Assembly: GCF_900115045.1 (NCBI RefSeq)
Contig: NZ_FOVC01000009.1
Coordinates: forward strand, 1-64,000
Direction of reading: 5' to 3'
Source: Izhakiella capsodis
GTDB taxonomy: Bacteria; Pseudomonadota; Gammaproteobacteria; Enterobacterales; Enterobacteriaceae
Length of the DNA stretch: 64,000 nt
Position 1 is the first letter of the stretch, and every line of letters starts with the position of its first letter. Below the pieces are notes generated by a model. That model saw only the letters and a program-made list of their open reading frames with translations, had not been told where the DNA came from and ran no database searches. Positions 17,634 through 26,670 of the stretch are shown here, one piece after another. Position numbers and translations under genes: made by a program.

Positions 17634-19145
17634 CTATTGCTGGCGCTGTCGCACGGTTTTATGCGGCATCGGGCTGTCATCTTGCTCATCGCCATTTTCA
17701 ACCGCCGCTTCATCCTCTTCCTTTTCCGGCATCGCCTGCTGCGCCAGTTTTGGATTAATCGGACGCTTAATATCGACGCCAAGCTGGCGGAAGCGTTCGC
17801 TCTGGGCGATCAGATTTCCGCGTCCTTCACTCAGTTTTTTCATCGCCTGCCGGTAGCTTTCGCCCGCTCTATCGAGATTTAGCCCGATGGCGCTCATATC
17901 ATCAACAAATAATCGCATCTTGTCGTAAAGCTTTGAGGCGCGTTCGGCAATCAATTGCGCATTGCGGCTTTGCTGTTCATAACGCCAGAGATTGCTGATT
18001 GTACGTAAAGCCACCAGCAGCGTTGTGGGGCTGACCAGCATAATATTCTGCTGTAACGCTTCATTAATCAGCTCAGGCTGGCGATCTATCGCCAGCAGAA
18101 ATGCCGGTTCTACCGGAATAAACATCAGCACATAATCAAGCGAGCGTAAACCGGGTAATTGTTGATAATCTTTACGGCCCAACTGCCGTAAATGGGCGCG
18201 AATAGCGGCGATATGCTCGCTAATCGCCAGTTCACGAACGGCTTCATCCTGTGCGTTGAAGTAACGTTCATAGGCAATCAGCGTCATCTTGGCATCGATA
18301 ATAACATCTTTATTTTGCGGAAGATGAACGACCACGTCCGGTAGCATTCTGCTTTGGTTTTCCAGTTGGATAGCGACCTGCGTGTCATATTCGTAACCTT
18401 CACGCAGCCCTGACGCTTCCAGCACCCGGCTGAGAATGACTTCACCCCAGTTACCCTGTGTTTTATTATCACCTTTGAGTGCGCGGGTCAGATTGATGGC
18501 CTCCTGCGCCATTTGTGCATTCAACTGTTGCAAATTTCGAATTTCATGAGTCAGCGTATGACGCTCCCGCGCCTCCTGGCCAAATCCCTCCTGAACCTGG
18601 CGACGAAATCCCTCCAGTTGTTCTCGCAGCGGCGTTATCAATGCATTAATACTTTGACGATTTTGCTCATCCACACGCCGACCATTATTTTCAAAAATAC
18701 GATTTGCCAGGTTCTCAAACTGCGCGTTCAGACGCTGCTCACTGTTGACCAGCAATCGCTGCTTTTCTTCCTCGGCCAGACGGGTTTCCTCCAGACGAAT
18801 CGAGACTTCGCGTAGCTCAACTTCCTGAGCGCTGTTAACTTCCAGCTGATTGCGCAGCTCTCGACTCAGCTGGTCGCACTCATTACGCCAGTGGTCAAAG
18901 TAATGAAGTTTTTCCTGAGCGGCGCTGAGCGTACCCTGCATCTGACGCAGCTCCTGTTGCTGCGCTTCATTTTGCAACAGCAGACGCTGACGCTCTGTTT
19001 CGGACTGCTGGGCGCTGTGCGTTATCAGGCGCAGCTCCCCCTGAAGCTGCCCCAGAGTCTGCTGATGGCGTAAATGCACCACCCCTGAACCAACCAACAG
19101 TCCAGCCAGTCCTGCAACAATAAAATAAACCGCCGTTATATCCAT
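17634..19145 (-). CDS. rmuC: DNA recombination protein RmuC
   Basis: RmuC limits recombination between short inverted repeats; its domain is related to restriction-endonuclease-like folds. An N-terminal membrane helix (VYFIVAGLAGLLVGSGVV, residues 6-23) is followed by a long glutamine-rich coiled coil to about residue 210, then the RmuC nuclease-like domain containing GNWGEVILSRVLEASGLREG, PDVVVHLPQNKDVIIDAKM and FIPVEPAFLLA. It is 503 aa (E. coli 475), the extra length mainly in the C-terminal acidic tail (EKEEDEAAVENGDEQDD). The next upstream gene on this strand is the phosphatase. Confidence 0.95.
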   Translation of the reverse strand: MDITAVYFIVAGLAGLLVGSGVVHLRHQQTLGQLQGELRLITHSAQQSETERQRLLLQNEAQQQELRQMQGTLSAAQEKLHYFDHWRNECDQLSRELRNQLEVNSAQEVELREVSIRLEETRLAEEEKQRLLVNSEQRLNAQFENLANRIFENNGRRVDEQNRQSINALITPLREQLEGFRRQVQEGFGQEARERHTLTHEIRNLQQLNAQMAQEAINLTRALKGDNKTQGNWGEVILSRVLEASGLREGYEYDTQVAIQLENQSRMLPDVVVHLPQNKDVIIDAKMTLIAYERYFNAQDEAVRELAISEHIAAIRAHLRQLGRKDYQQLPGLRSLDYVLMFIPVEPAFLLAIDRQPELINEALQQNIMLVSPTTLLVALRTISNLWRYEQQSRNAQLIAERASKLYDKMRLFVDDMSAIGLNLDRAGESYRQAMKKLSEGRGNLIAQSERFRQLGVDIKRPINPKLAQQAMPEKEEDEAAVENGDEQDDSPMPHKTVRQRQQ

Positions 19146-19226
19146 TCCGCTCTCCTACTATCCGGCTAACGAAAAAAGGTAGAGCGGCACTGTATGAATG
19201 TCCAGATAATTTGTTAAAGCAGAGTT

Positions 19227-19997
19227 TCAGGGAAGCAAAAAACGCCGCTGTAATAGCGCACGTGCTGAATTGTCCAACTGAAATTCTTGTGCCAGCCAGT
19301 CATCGATTGAGCCGTAGTGTTGTTCAATTTCCTCAAACGCCGCTTGCAGACAGGATCGATGGACTGATAGCACATATTCGAGCTTACCAAGGCCGCTGGT
19401 ATCTAATTTTGCGGCAAAAAGCGACAGCATGCGATCGCGAAAGGGCGCCAGATTTTGCTGCGTCTGTAAATAATCCCGCATTACCGTTTCTTTACTGGCA
19501 CCGAGCGCAAACAGCACCAGCGCACTGCCAATTCCGGTGCGGTCTTTACCGACCGCGCAGTGTTGTAATAATGAAGTTGTGGTTGGATCGCGTAGCAGTG
19601 CGCTGAGGTGACGATAAGCAGGATTATTGAATGGCAGCAGTCGATACAGTTCCAGCATAAAGGATTCTGCGTCAAAGTCGTGTATCGCCTCACCGACCAG
19701 GGTATCCAGGCTGGCGCTGACTTTGGCGCTCAGCGGATTCGCCGGCATGACATGATAAACAGCGCCAGGCCAGAGTCTATCCGGGTGCAGTTCACTTTCA
19801 CCCGCATCGCGATAGTCTACGACGTGTATCAACGGCAGCCCGGCGAGCTGAAGCAGATCGTCATCGCTCAACTCGTTAAGTGCTCCGGAGCGAAACAAAC
19901 AACCGGGCCGGATCAGACGTCCATCCTGGGCAGGCAAACCGCCAAGATCGCGGAAGTTGATACCGTGCTGCGGATTCACCGGTGAAGAGATTGCCAT
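19227..19997 (-). CDS. HCxxGKDRT-type tyrosine/lipid phosphatase
   Basis: This 256-aa protein is a cysteine-based phosphatase of the Y_phosphatase3 group (MptpB/LipA-like). It has INFRDLGG at 13-20, LFRSGAL at 34-40, a DYRD motif at 61-64 and the P-loop HCAVGKDRTG at 146-155 with nucleophile C147, D152 and R153. Relatives remove phosphate from phosphotyrosine and from phosphoinositides; the natural substrate here is unknown. There is no signal peptide. AAGGA precedes the ATG. E. coli has no gene here; it lies between rmuC and udp on the same strand, 94 bp after udp. GC content and style resemble its neighbours, so recent transfer is not evident. Confidence 0.85.
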   Translation of the reverse strand: MAISSPVNPQHGINFRDLGGLPAQDGRLIRPGCLFRSGALNELSDDDLLQLAGLPLIHVVDYRDAGESELHPDRLWPGAVYHVMPANPLSAKVSASLDTLVGEAIHDFDAESFMLELYRLLPFNNPAYRHLSALLRDPTTTSLLQHCAVGKDRTGIGSALVLFALGASKETVMRDYLQTQQNLAPFRDRMLSLFAAKLDTSGLGKLEYVLSVHRSCLQAAFEEIEQHYGSIDDWLAQEFQLDNSARALLQRRFLLP

Positions 19998-20091
19998 ACT
20001 CAGTTCCTTTTGTTGAATTTAATGTCGTTATCGCAATCTCAATAGACGAAGCCTGAAGCGACTTCGTGACAATGCGTGCCATCCTGCAGAT

Positions 20092-20853
20092 TCAGACCAG
20101 ACGACGGGCCGCCTCAACCACGATTTTCACCGCGTGGCTCTCAGTTTGCTTCATCATATCTGCATCGGGGATTTCCTGCTGAGTACGGTTAACAATGACT
20201 CCGGCCACCATGCCCGCACGCAGGCCCTGGCTGGCACACATTGTCAGCAACGTCGCAGATTCCATTTCATAGTTCATTACGCCCATCTGCTGCCACTCTT
20301 CCATTGAATGCTGAAAGCGTCTCACCACGCGACCTGAAAAGGTATCATAGCGCTCCTGGCCCGGATAAAAGGTATCTGACGAAGCGGTAATACCTACGTG
20401 AAGTTCAGCACCTGATTCACGCGCAGCGGATACCAGCGCCGTGGTACATTCAAAATCGGCAACTGCAGGAAACTCCATCGGTGCAAAGTGCAAACTCGCG
20501 CCATCCAGACGAACCGATCCGGTCGTCACCAGTACATCACCAACATTAATATGGGGTTGAATCGCCCCGGTCGTCCCCACCCGCAGGAAAGTACGGATGC
20601 CCAGCTGCGCCAGCTCTTCCACGGCAATTGAGGTAGACGGACCACCAATGCCGGTAGAACACACAATGACCGACTTACCATTCACCTGCGCACGCCAAGA
20701 TGTAAACTCACGATGTGAGGCGAGATGCACCGGATTATCCATCAGCATAGCGATCTTTTTAACGCGCTCAGGATCGCCGGGAACGATAGCCAGGGTTGCT
20801 CCCTGCATATCCGCGTTGGTAAGTCCCAAATGGAAAACATCAGACTGTGCCAT
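20092..20853 (-). CDS. udp: uridine phosphorylase
   Basis: Udp splits uridine with phosphate to uracil and ribose-1-phosphate in pyrimidine salvage. It is a 253-aa nucleoside phosphorylase, the size of the E. coli hexamer subunit. Signatures are IVPGDPERVKKIA near the N-terminus, LRVGTTGAIQPHINVGDVLV, ASSDTFYPGQERYDT, and NYEMESATLLTMCAS with the ribose-contacting Met-Glu-Ser. Two CRP sites with CytR-like repeats between them lie upstream. Confidence 0.98.
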   Translation of the reverse strand: MAQSDVFHLGLTNADMQGATLAIVPGDPERVKKIAMLMDNPVHLASHREFTSWRAQVNGKSVIVCSTGIGGPSTSIAVEELAQLGIRTFLRVGTTGAIQPHINVGDVLVTTGSVRLDGASLHFAPMEFPAVADFECTTALVSAARESGAELHVGITASSDTFYPGQERYDTFSGRVVRRFQHSMEEWQQMGVMNYEMESATLLTMCASQGLRAGMVAGVIVNRTQQEIPDADMMKQTESHAVKIVVEAARRLV

Positions 20854-20893
20854 TACAAACTCCTGTCTACACTGATAAAGGGTAAGGCTGAGT

Positions 20894-20988
20894 ACTCTAC
20901 GCGATCTGATAGTGGTGAAATGTGACTTCTATCATCACCCTAGATACAACTAATGCAAACCAAAAGTTAATTAGTGATTAATGTCACA
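20894..20988 (-). promoter_or_regulatory. udp promoter with two CRP sites and CytR-like repeats
   Basis: CRP-like site 1, read TGTGA-CTTCTA-TCATC, is at 20921-20936; site 2, AGTGA-TTAATG-TCACA, is at 20973-20988. Their centres are 52 bp apart. A -10 candidate TAGAGT at 20899-20894 would put transcription start near 20887, giving CRP centres at -41.5 and -93.5, the geometry known for CRP/CytR promoters such as deoP2 and udp. Between them the minus strand has GTTTGCATT and GTTGTATC, close to the CytR octamer GTTGCATT. Confidence 0.75.
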
Positions 20989-21133
20989 CTTAATCAGCGT
21001 TCAGGAGAGATTTGACACAAAACGTGTCCACCGGAAAGTCGTGCGATGTTAATAGAGCAAGGTTGGCTGGCAATGCATTGACAGCAGAAAGACTACCTAT
21101 ACCGTTGTGTTCAGGACAGAGATGGAGAATCCG

Positions 21134-21973
21134 ATGAAAAAAGACGATAGCAGTATGCAAAAAGCAGTTCATAGCGGATTCACCCCGGCCGTTTCACCCG
21201 TCGCTTCTACGACGATTATCACCAATGGCCCGGCCATACAGTCCGGAGAAACCTCAATACCCACCCAGGGTGAAAATATGCCGGCCTTTTACGCTCGTCC
21301 CAACGCTGTGGGAGAAATACCGCTGCCCGTCGTGCTGGTAATTCAGGAAATTTTTGGCGTTCATGAACATATTCGTGATATCTGTCGCCGCCTGGCGGGC
21401 GCAGGGTACCTTGCTATCGCTCCTGAACTCTATTTTCGCCAGGGCGATCCCGGTGAATACCACGATATCAATAAATTACTTCATGAACTGGTCAACAAAG
21501 TCCCTGATGCCCAGGTGCTGGCTGACCTTGATCATGTCGCCAACTGGGCATCACGTCATGATGGCGACATGCGTAAAATGGCGGTGACAGGATTTTGTTG
21601 GGGCGGCCGCATTGCCTGGCTATACGCTGCGCATAATCCCCAGCTGAAAGCCAGCGTGGCCTGGTACGGTAAGTTAGTGGGTGATAAGTCCATGAAGCAA
21701 CCTGCACAACCGGTTGATATCGCTGTTGACCTCAACGCACCGGTTCTTGGGTTATACGGCGGTAAGGATGACAGCATCCCTCAGGACAGTATTGATACCA
21801 TGCGCCAGGCACTGCGAGCCGCCAATGCCAAAGCAGAAATCATTGTTTATCCTGACGCCGGTCACGCTTTCAACGCGGATTATCGCCCCAGCTATCACCC
21901 ATCCTCAGCGCAGGATGGCTGGCAGAGAATGCTGGATTGGTTCAAACAGCATGGTGTAGCTCCACACCGTTAA
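21134..21973 (+). CDS. ysgA: dienelactone hydrolase family protein YsgA
   Basis: This is an alpha/beta-hydrolase of the dienelactone hydrolase family, the orthologue of E. coli YsgA; its substrate is not established. The Cys nucleophile is in VTGFCWGGR, the Asp in YGGKDDSIP and the His in PDAGHAFNAD. The first about 40 residues are a polar extension before the fold begins at NMPAFYARP. I start at ATG 21134 (279 aa; E. coli 271), preceded by GGAGA; an ATG 12 bp upstream and a longer open frame exist. It is divergent from udp. Confidence 0.88.
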   Translation: MKKDDSSMQKAVHSGFTPAVSPVASTTIITNGPAIQSGETSIPTQGENMPAFYARPNAVGEIPLPVVLVIQEIFGVHEHIRDICRRLAGAGYLAIAPELYFRQGDPGEYHDINKLLHELVNKVPDAQVLADLDHVANWASRHDGDMRKMAVTGFCWGGRIAWLYAAHNPQLKASVAWYGKLVGDKSMKQPAQPVDIAVDLNAPVLGLYGGKDDSIPQDSIDTMRQALRAANAKAEIIVYPDAGHAFNADYRPSYHPSSAQDGWQRMLDWFKQHGVAPHR

Positions 21974-22129
21974 CTAGACGTCGTTTAGGATATTTAGCTC
22001 GCCTTGCGACGGCGTTTACAGGGCATCACGCCGGACATCAGCTCCGGCGCATGACATCTTTGCTCCTGGCGTTGACCCAACGACGTCCAGCCTCTAACAT
22101 TGTTTCCGCATACCAAGGGGACAACCAGC

Positions 22130-23239
22130 ATGGCCTATGCCGCCGGTATCGTTCGCGATGCCATCATTGATTTTCTTACCCAGCATCAGCGCGAGGCTTC
22201 AACCAGCGAGATCACGCACGCCGTCAGCCGCCTTATTGGACCGGTGGCTTCATCATCTGTGCGCTCCTATCTGAATCTGAACACCCCCGGCCTGTTCACC
22301 CGGGTGGCGCGGGGTCACTATCGTTTAACGTTAACCGGCGAAACCGCTCTTAGCGGCGATTTTGCGCTGGCCCATGCCGGAGATGCCCGACTGATTCATG
22401 CAGATTGTTTCGATTGGTTGGCTCAGCAGCAGGAGAATCGTTTCCAGGCCGTTGTGACCGACCCGCCCTATAGCCTGCTTGAGTACAGCCCGACGCACAC
22501 TGCAAAGCTGCGCGCCGGGAAAGGCGGCATCTGGCGCCTTCCTCCCTCTTTTGATGGCCGACAGCGCGCTCCGCTTCCTCGTTTTACCGTACTGAACGCC
22601 GCCGATCGCGAAAACCTCTGGCTATTTTTCGCCAGACTGGCGCATAGCCTGCATCGCGTTATCGTTCCGGGAGCCAACGTAGTGGTGGCTTCAAATCCGT
22701 TGCTTTGTCATCTCGTGGCCTCAGCAATGTCCAGCTCGGGCCTGGAGTTACGAGGCTACCTGGTGCGTCAGGTAATGACTATGCGCGGCGGGGACCGACC
22801 CAAAAATGCCCATAATGAATTTAATATGGTCTCCGTCATGCCACGTTCGCAGTGGGAACCGTGGGTACTGCTGAGAAAACCACTTGAAGGAAGAGCCCAG
22901 GATAATTTGCGGCGTTGGCATACCGGTGGTTTTCGCCGCCCTGCCACGGATAAACCTTTTGGCGATCTTATTCGTTCCCATCCCACTCCTGCCGGAGAAA
23001 AACGCATTGCTCCTCACCCCTCTCTCAAGCCTCAGGGTTTTATGCGCCAGCTGGTACGCGCCGTTTTGCCGCTGGCACAGGGAGAGGTGCTTGATCCTTT
23101 TATGGGCGCGGGTTCAACACTGGCAGCAGCCAACGCAGTCGGTTATCGCAGCGTGGGGGTTGAGATTGACGCAGATTTCTATCAGATGGCAAAGCAGTCT
23201 GTTCAACGGCTCAGCGCGCTCAAACTAAAAAATGAATAG
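22130..23239 (+). CDS. winged-helix/DNA methyltransferase fusion, orphan
   Basis: A 369-aa protein with two parts. Residues 1-75 look like a winged-helix domain (AIIDFLTQHQ, TSEITHAVSRL, SVRSYLN, FTRVARGHYRL), of the type sometimes joined to modification enzymes. Residues 85-360 are an amino-methyltransferase: catalytic DPPY at 111-114 (motif IV) precedes the SAM-binding LDPFMGAGST at 321-330, the order of the beta class, and HPSLKPQGFMRQLV at 296-309 resembles the motif X region. The product would be N6-methyladenine or N4-methylcytosine in DNA. Recognition sequence is unknown. AAGGGGA precedes the ATG; a TTG at 22100 would extend it by 10 residues. No restriction nuclease gene is nearby. 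E. coli has no gene at this place between ysgA and metE. Confidence 0.85.
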   Translation: MAYAAGIVRDAIIDFLTQHQREASTSEITHAVSRLIGPVASSSVRSYLNLNTPGLFTRVARGHYRLTLTGETALSGDFALAHAGDARLIHADCFDWLAQQQENRFQAVVTDPPYSLLEYSPTHTAKLRAGKGGIWRLPPSFDGRQRAPLPRFTVLNAADRENLWLFFARLAHSLHRVIVPGANVVVASNPLLCHLVASAMSSSGLELRGYLVRQVMTMRGGDRPKNAHNEFNMVSVMPRSQWEPWVLLRKPLEGRAQDNLRRWHTGGFRRPATDKPFGDLIRSHPTPAGEKRIAPHPSLKPQGFMRQLVRAVLPLAQGEVLDPFMGAGSTLAAANAVGYRSVGVEIDADFYQMAKQSVQRLSALKLKNE

Positions 23240-23243
23240 AACT

Positions 23244-23264
23244 AGGGCATCCAATAGATGCCCT
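23244..23264. terminator. hairpin between convergent methyltransferase gene and metE
   Basis: AGGGCATC-CAATA-GATGCCCT is a perfect 8-bp stem in the 55-bp gap between converging genes. No T-run follows on either strand, so termination efficiency is uncertain. Confidence 0.5.
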
Positions 23265-23294
23265 GCTCAGAAACACGCTAGATTAACAACACGC

Positions 23295-25565
23295 TTAACG
23301 CACGGTGGCTCGCAGGTTTTGCGCGGCTTTTACCATATTTGCCAGCGCCTGGCGGGTCTCCGTCCAGCCGCGGGTTTTCAGGCCGCAATCCGGGTTTACC
23401 CACAAACGTTCGACCGGAATACGCCGGGCGGCTTTCTTCAGCAAATCTTCCATCCAGGTAACATCAGGAACGTTAGGCGAATGGATATCATAGACGCCAG
23501 GGCCGATTTCATTCGGATACTCAAACTCCTCAAATGACTCCAGCAGTTCCATATCTGAACGCGACGTTTCAATCGTGATCACATCGGCATCCAACGCAGC
23601 AATGGAGTCCATGATGTCATTAAATTCGCAGTAGCACATGTGAGTGTGGATCTGCGTGTCATCTTTGGCAACCGCCGCATTAAGACGGAAGGCTTCCACC
23701 GCCCAGGCCAGGTATGCGGCCCAGTCCGAACGATGCAGCGGCAGGCCTTCACGCAGCGCTGGTTCATCAATCTGAATAATACCAATTCCGGCGCTTTCCA
23801 GATCGGCGACTTCATCACGTAGCGCCAGGGCAATCTGCTTCGCGATAGTTTCCCGCGTCACATCTTCACGCGGGAAAGACCAGCAAAGGATGGTTACCGG
23901 ACCCGTCAACATGCCTTTCACTGGTTTGTCGGTCAGGGTTTGCGCATACCTTGCCCACTCAACGGTGATCGGCTCAGGACGGCTGATGTCGCCGATAATT
24001 ACCGGGGGTTTTACGCAGCGTGAACCATAGCTTTGCACCCAGCCGTTTTGCGTAAACACAAAACCATCCAGATGCTCACCAAAGTATTCAACCATATCGT
24101 TGCGCTCAGCCTCACCGTGTACCAGCACGTCAAGTCCCAGCCGCTCCTGCTCTACAATGGCCTGCTTGATATGCTGCGCAATGCCGGTGCGATAATTACC
24201 GCCGTCGATACGTCCCTGTTTAAAGTCCAGACGCAGGCCACGGATCTCCGTGGTTTGTGGGAAAGATCCGATGGTAGTGGTCGGCCAGGACGGCAGCTGA
24301 AAACGCGCCCGCTGTGCCTCAGCACGCACTGGATAGGCACTATCACGCTGGCTGTCTTTGCTGGTGATGGTCGCAAGGCGTTTGGCAACGGCAGCGTTAT
24401 GGACGCGGCTGGAATCACGGCGGGCGCGGATCGGTGCGCTCCAGGTTTCAAGCGATGCGGGATCGTTATTGTTCAGCGCACGGCTTAATAGCGCCAGCTC
24501 AGCGCATTTTTGCAGGGCGAAAGCAAACCAACTCTTCACCTCATCATCAAGTCGGGTTTCAACGCTAAGATCGATTGGGCTATGCAGCAGCGAACAAGAG
24601 CTGCCAATCCATAACTGCTGGCGTTTACCAACCACTGCCTGCAGGCGTTCAAACCAGCTGCTCAAATCGGCACGCCAGACGTTACGGCCGTTAATTACGC
24701 CCAGCGAAAGTAGCCAGTCAGCCGGAACTTGTGCGTGTAGCTTCGCCAGATCATCTTTTCCGTGAACCAGATCGACGTGTAAACCCTGCACCGGCAGGCG
24801 ACAGATAACGTCCAGGTTCTGTCCAACGCTGTCAAAATAGGTAGTCAGCAGCAGCTTAACACGTCCTTGTAGCGCATCGTAGGCCGGTTTGAATGCTTCC
24901 TGCCACACTTGTGGCAGCTCGAGTGCCAGCGCGGGTTCATCGATCTGCACCCATTCAATCCCACGTTTTGCCAGCTCGTCCAGCACCTGTTGATAAACGG
25001 GCAGAATGGCATCAAGCAGCGTCAGGCGATCAAACTGGGCGCCCTTCACTTTGCCAAGCCACAGGTAGGTTACCGGGCCAAGCAGAACCGGTTTCACGTT
25101 GTGACCCAGCGCCAGCGCCTCATCGACCTCGTCTAACAGCTGTGTCCAACTCAGTTTAAACGTCTGATTTTCGCTAAACTCCGGCACCATGTAGTGATAG
25201 TTGGTATTAAACCATTTGGTCATTTCTGCCGCTGCAGCAGGTTCACCTGTCGGAGCACGGCCACGTCCTATGCGGAACAGCGTATCAAGATCAACCGAAC
25301 CCTCTTTATTTTGATGGCGAGCCGGAACGTTACCGAGCAGAAGACTGGTTGTCAGTACGTGATCGTACCAGGCGAAATCGCCTACCGGAACCAGATCCAC
25401 ACCCGCTTGCTGCTGCTGCTGCCAATGCCGGGCGCGAAGCTCACGGCCAGTTGCCAGCAGTTCTTCCTGAGTCGATTTACCCGCCCAATAGCTCTCCTGG
25501 GCTTTTTTCAACTCGCGACGTAAACCAATACGAGGAAATCCGAGGGTATGGTTCAGAATTGTCAT
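23295..25565 (-). CDS. metE: cobalamin-independent methionine synthase MetE
   Basis: MetE transfers the methyl group of 5-methyltetrahydropteroyl-triglutamate to homocysteine without vitamin B12. Two TIM barrels are present. The Zn ligands are in HTHMCYCEF and in NPDCGLKTRGW. The start MTILNHTLGFPRIG gives 756 aa (E. coli 753), with GAGG 8 nt upstream; 12 more codons are open upstream but do not align. It is divergent from its activator gene metR. Confidence 0.98.
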   Translation of the reverse strand: MTILNHTLGFPRIGLRRELKKAQESYWAGKSTQEELLATGRELRARHWQQQQQAGVDLVPVGDFAWYDHVLTTSLLLGNVPARHQNKEGSVDLDTLFRIGRGRAPTGEPAAAAEMTKWFNTNYHYMVPEFSENQTFKLSWTQLLDEVDEALALGHNVKPVLLGPVTYLWLGKVKGAQFDRLTLLDAILPVYQQVLDELAKRGIEWVQIDEPALALELPQVWQEAFKPAYDALQGRVKLLLTTYFDSVGQNLDVICRLPVQGLHVDLVHGKDDLAKLHAQVPADWLLSLGVINGRNVWRADLSSWFERLQAVVGKRQQLWIGSSCSLLHSPIDLSVETRLDDEVKSWFAFALQKCAELALLSRALNNNDPASLETWSAPIRARRDSSRVHNAAVAKRLATITSKDSQRDSAYPVRAEAQRARFQLPSWPTTTIGSFPQTTEIRGLRLDFKQGRIDGGNYRTGIAQHIKQAIVEQERLGLDVLVHGEAERNDMVEYFGEHLDGFVFTQNGWVQSYGSRCVKPPVIIGDISRPEPITVEWARYAQTLTDKPVKGMLTGPVTILCWSFPREDVTRETIAKQIALALRDEVADLESAGIGIIQIDEPALREGLPLHRSDWAAYLAWAVEAFRLNAAVAKDDTQIHTHMCYCEFNDIMDSIAALDADVITIETSRSDMELLESFEEFEYPNEIGPGVYDIHSPNVPDVTWMEDLLKKAARRIPVERLWVNPDCGLKTRGWTETRQALANMVKAAQNLRATVR

Positions 25566-25713
25566 TACATTATCCTCTTTAACAGTGCGTGCCGGGGTCA
25601 CTATTTATAAGTCCCTCGGGTCATTTAGCCATCCAGATGTTTACACATCTATATTCTGTAGGTATTGTTCAATCCTCAAGCGCAAAATATTCATGCTGAT
25701 ATGAAGGACTCTC
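25566..25713. promoter_or_regulatory. metE-metR divergent control region with MetJ-like boxes
   Basis: AGATGTTT-ACACATCT at 25635-25650 consists of two adjacent octamers, each matching the met box AGACGTCT at six of eight positions. This is the expected operator for the SAM-dependent repressor MetJ. I looked for the MetR motif TGAA-N5-TTCA and found no convincing copy. Confidence 0.5.
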
Positions 25714-26655
25714 ATGATTGAACTTAAACACCTGCGGACGCTGCAAGCGCTGCGTAATACTGGCTCGCTGGCAGCGGCTGCTGCTCAGCTCCACCAGACA
25801 CAGTCAGCACTCTCACATCAGTTCAGCGATCTGGAGCAGCGTCTGGGTTTTCGCCTGTTTGTCAGAAAGAGTCAGCCGCTGCGCTTTACCTCACAGGGAG
25901 AGATTTTGCTACAGCTGGCCGAGCAGGTGTTGCCACAAATTCAGCAGGCTCTGCAAACCTGTCATGAGCCTCATCAAACAGCATTACGCATTGCCATTGA
26001 GTGCCATAGCTGCATTCAATGGCTGACACCGGCGCTGGATAACTTTCGGCGCAACTGGCCACAGGTGGTTATGGATTTTAAATCCGGCGTAACCTTTGAT
26101 CCTCAGCCGGCTCTGCAGCAAGGTGAGCTGGATGTAGTACTCACCTCCGATATCCTGCCGCGCAGCGGTTTACACTACTCGCCGATGTTTGATTTTGAAG
26201 TCCGGCTGGTGCTGGCGCCAGACCATCCACTGGCACAAAGCCCCCATATTCGTCCGGAAGACCTGATCGCTGAAACGCTGATGATTTATCCGGTACAGCG
26301 CCAGCGGCTCGATATCTGGCGCCATTTCCTGCAGCCTGCTGGCATCAGCCCGTCACTGAAAAGCGTTGATAACACGCTGTTACTGATACAAATGGTTGCG
26401 GCGCGCATGGGCATTGCCGCGCTGCCACACTGGGTGGTTGAGAGTGTTGAACGCCAGGGTCTGGTCGTGACAAAAACCCTTGGCGAAGGTTTGTGGAGCC
26501 GCCTGTATGCGGCGGTACGTGACGGCGAACAGCGCCAGCCAGTAACAGAAGCCTTTATGCGATCCGCGCGTCAGCACGCCTGCGATCACCTGCCTTTTGT
26601 TCGAAATGCCTCGCGTCCCGGAACGCCGTTGCCACAGCGTGATGCAGCGTCATAA
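25714..26655 (+). CDS. metR: LysR-type activator of methionine genes MetR
   Basis: MetR activates metE and other methionine genes with homocysteine as co-effector. The N-terminal winged helix-turn-helix covers residues 1-62 (GSLAAAAAQLHQTQSALSHQ), and the LysR substrate-binding domain covers about 90-290. The 313 aa compares with 317 in E. coli. It is divergent from metE, which allows autoregulation from the shared region. It converges with yigM 15 bp downstream. Confidence 0.97.
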   Translation: MIELKHLRTLQALRNTGSLAAAAAQLHQTQSALSHQFSDLEQRLGFRLFVRKSQPLRFTSQGEILLQLAEQVLPQIQQALQTCHEPHQTALRIAIECHSCIQWLTPALDNFRRNWPQVVMDFKSGVTFDPQPALQQGELDVVLTSDILPRSGLHYSPMFDFEVRLVLAPDHPLAQSPHIRPEDLIAETLMIYPVQRQRLDIWRHFLQPAGISPSLKSVDNTLLLIQMVAARMGIAALPHWVVESVERQGLVVTKTLGEGLWSRLYAAVRDGEQRQPVTEAFMRSARQHACDHLPFVRNASRPGTPLPQRDAAS

Positions 26656-26670
26656 TACCGGTTATTCTCG

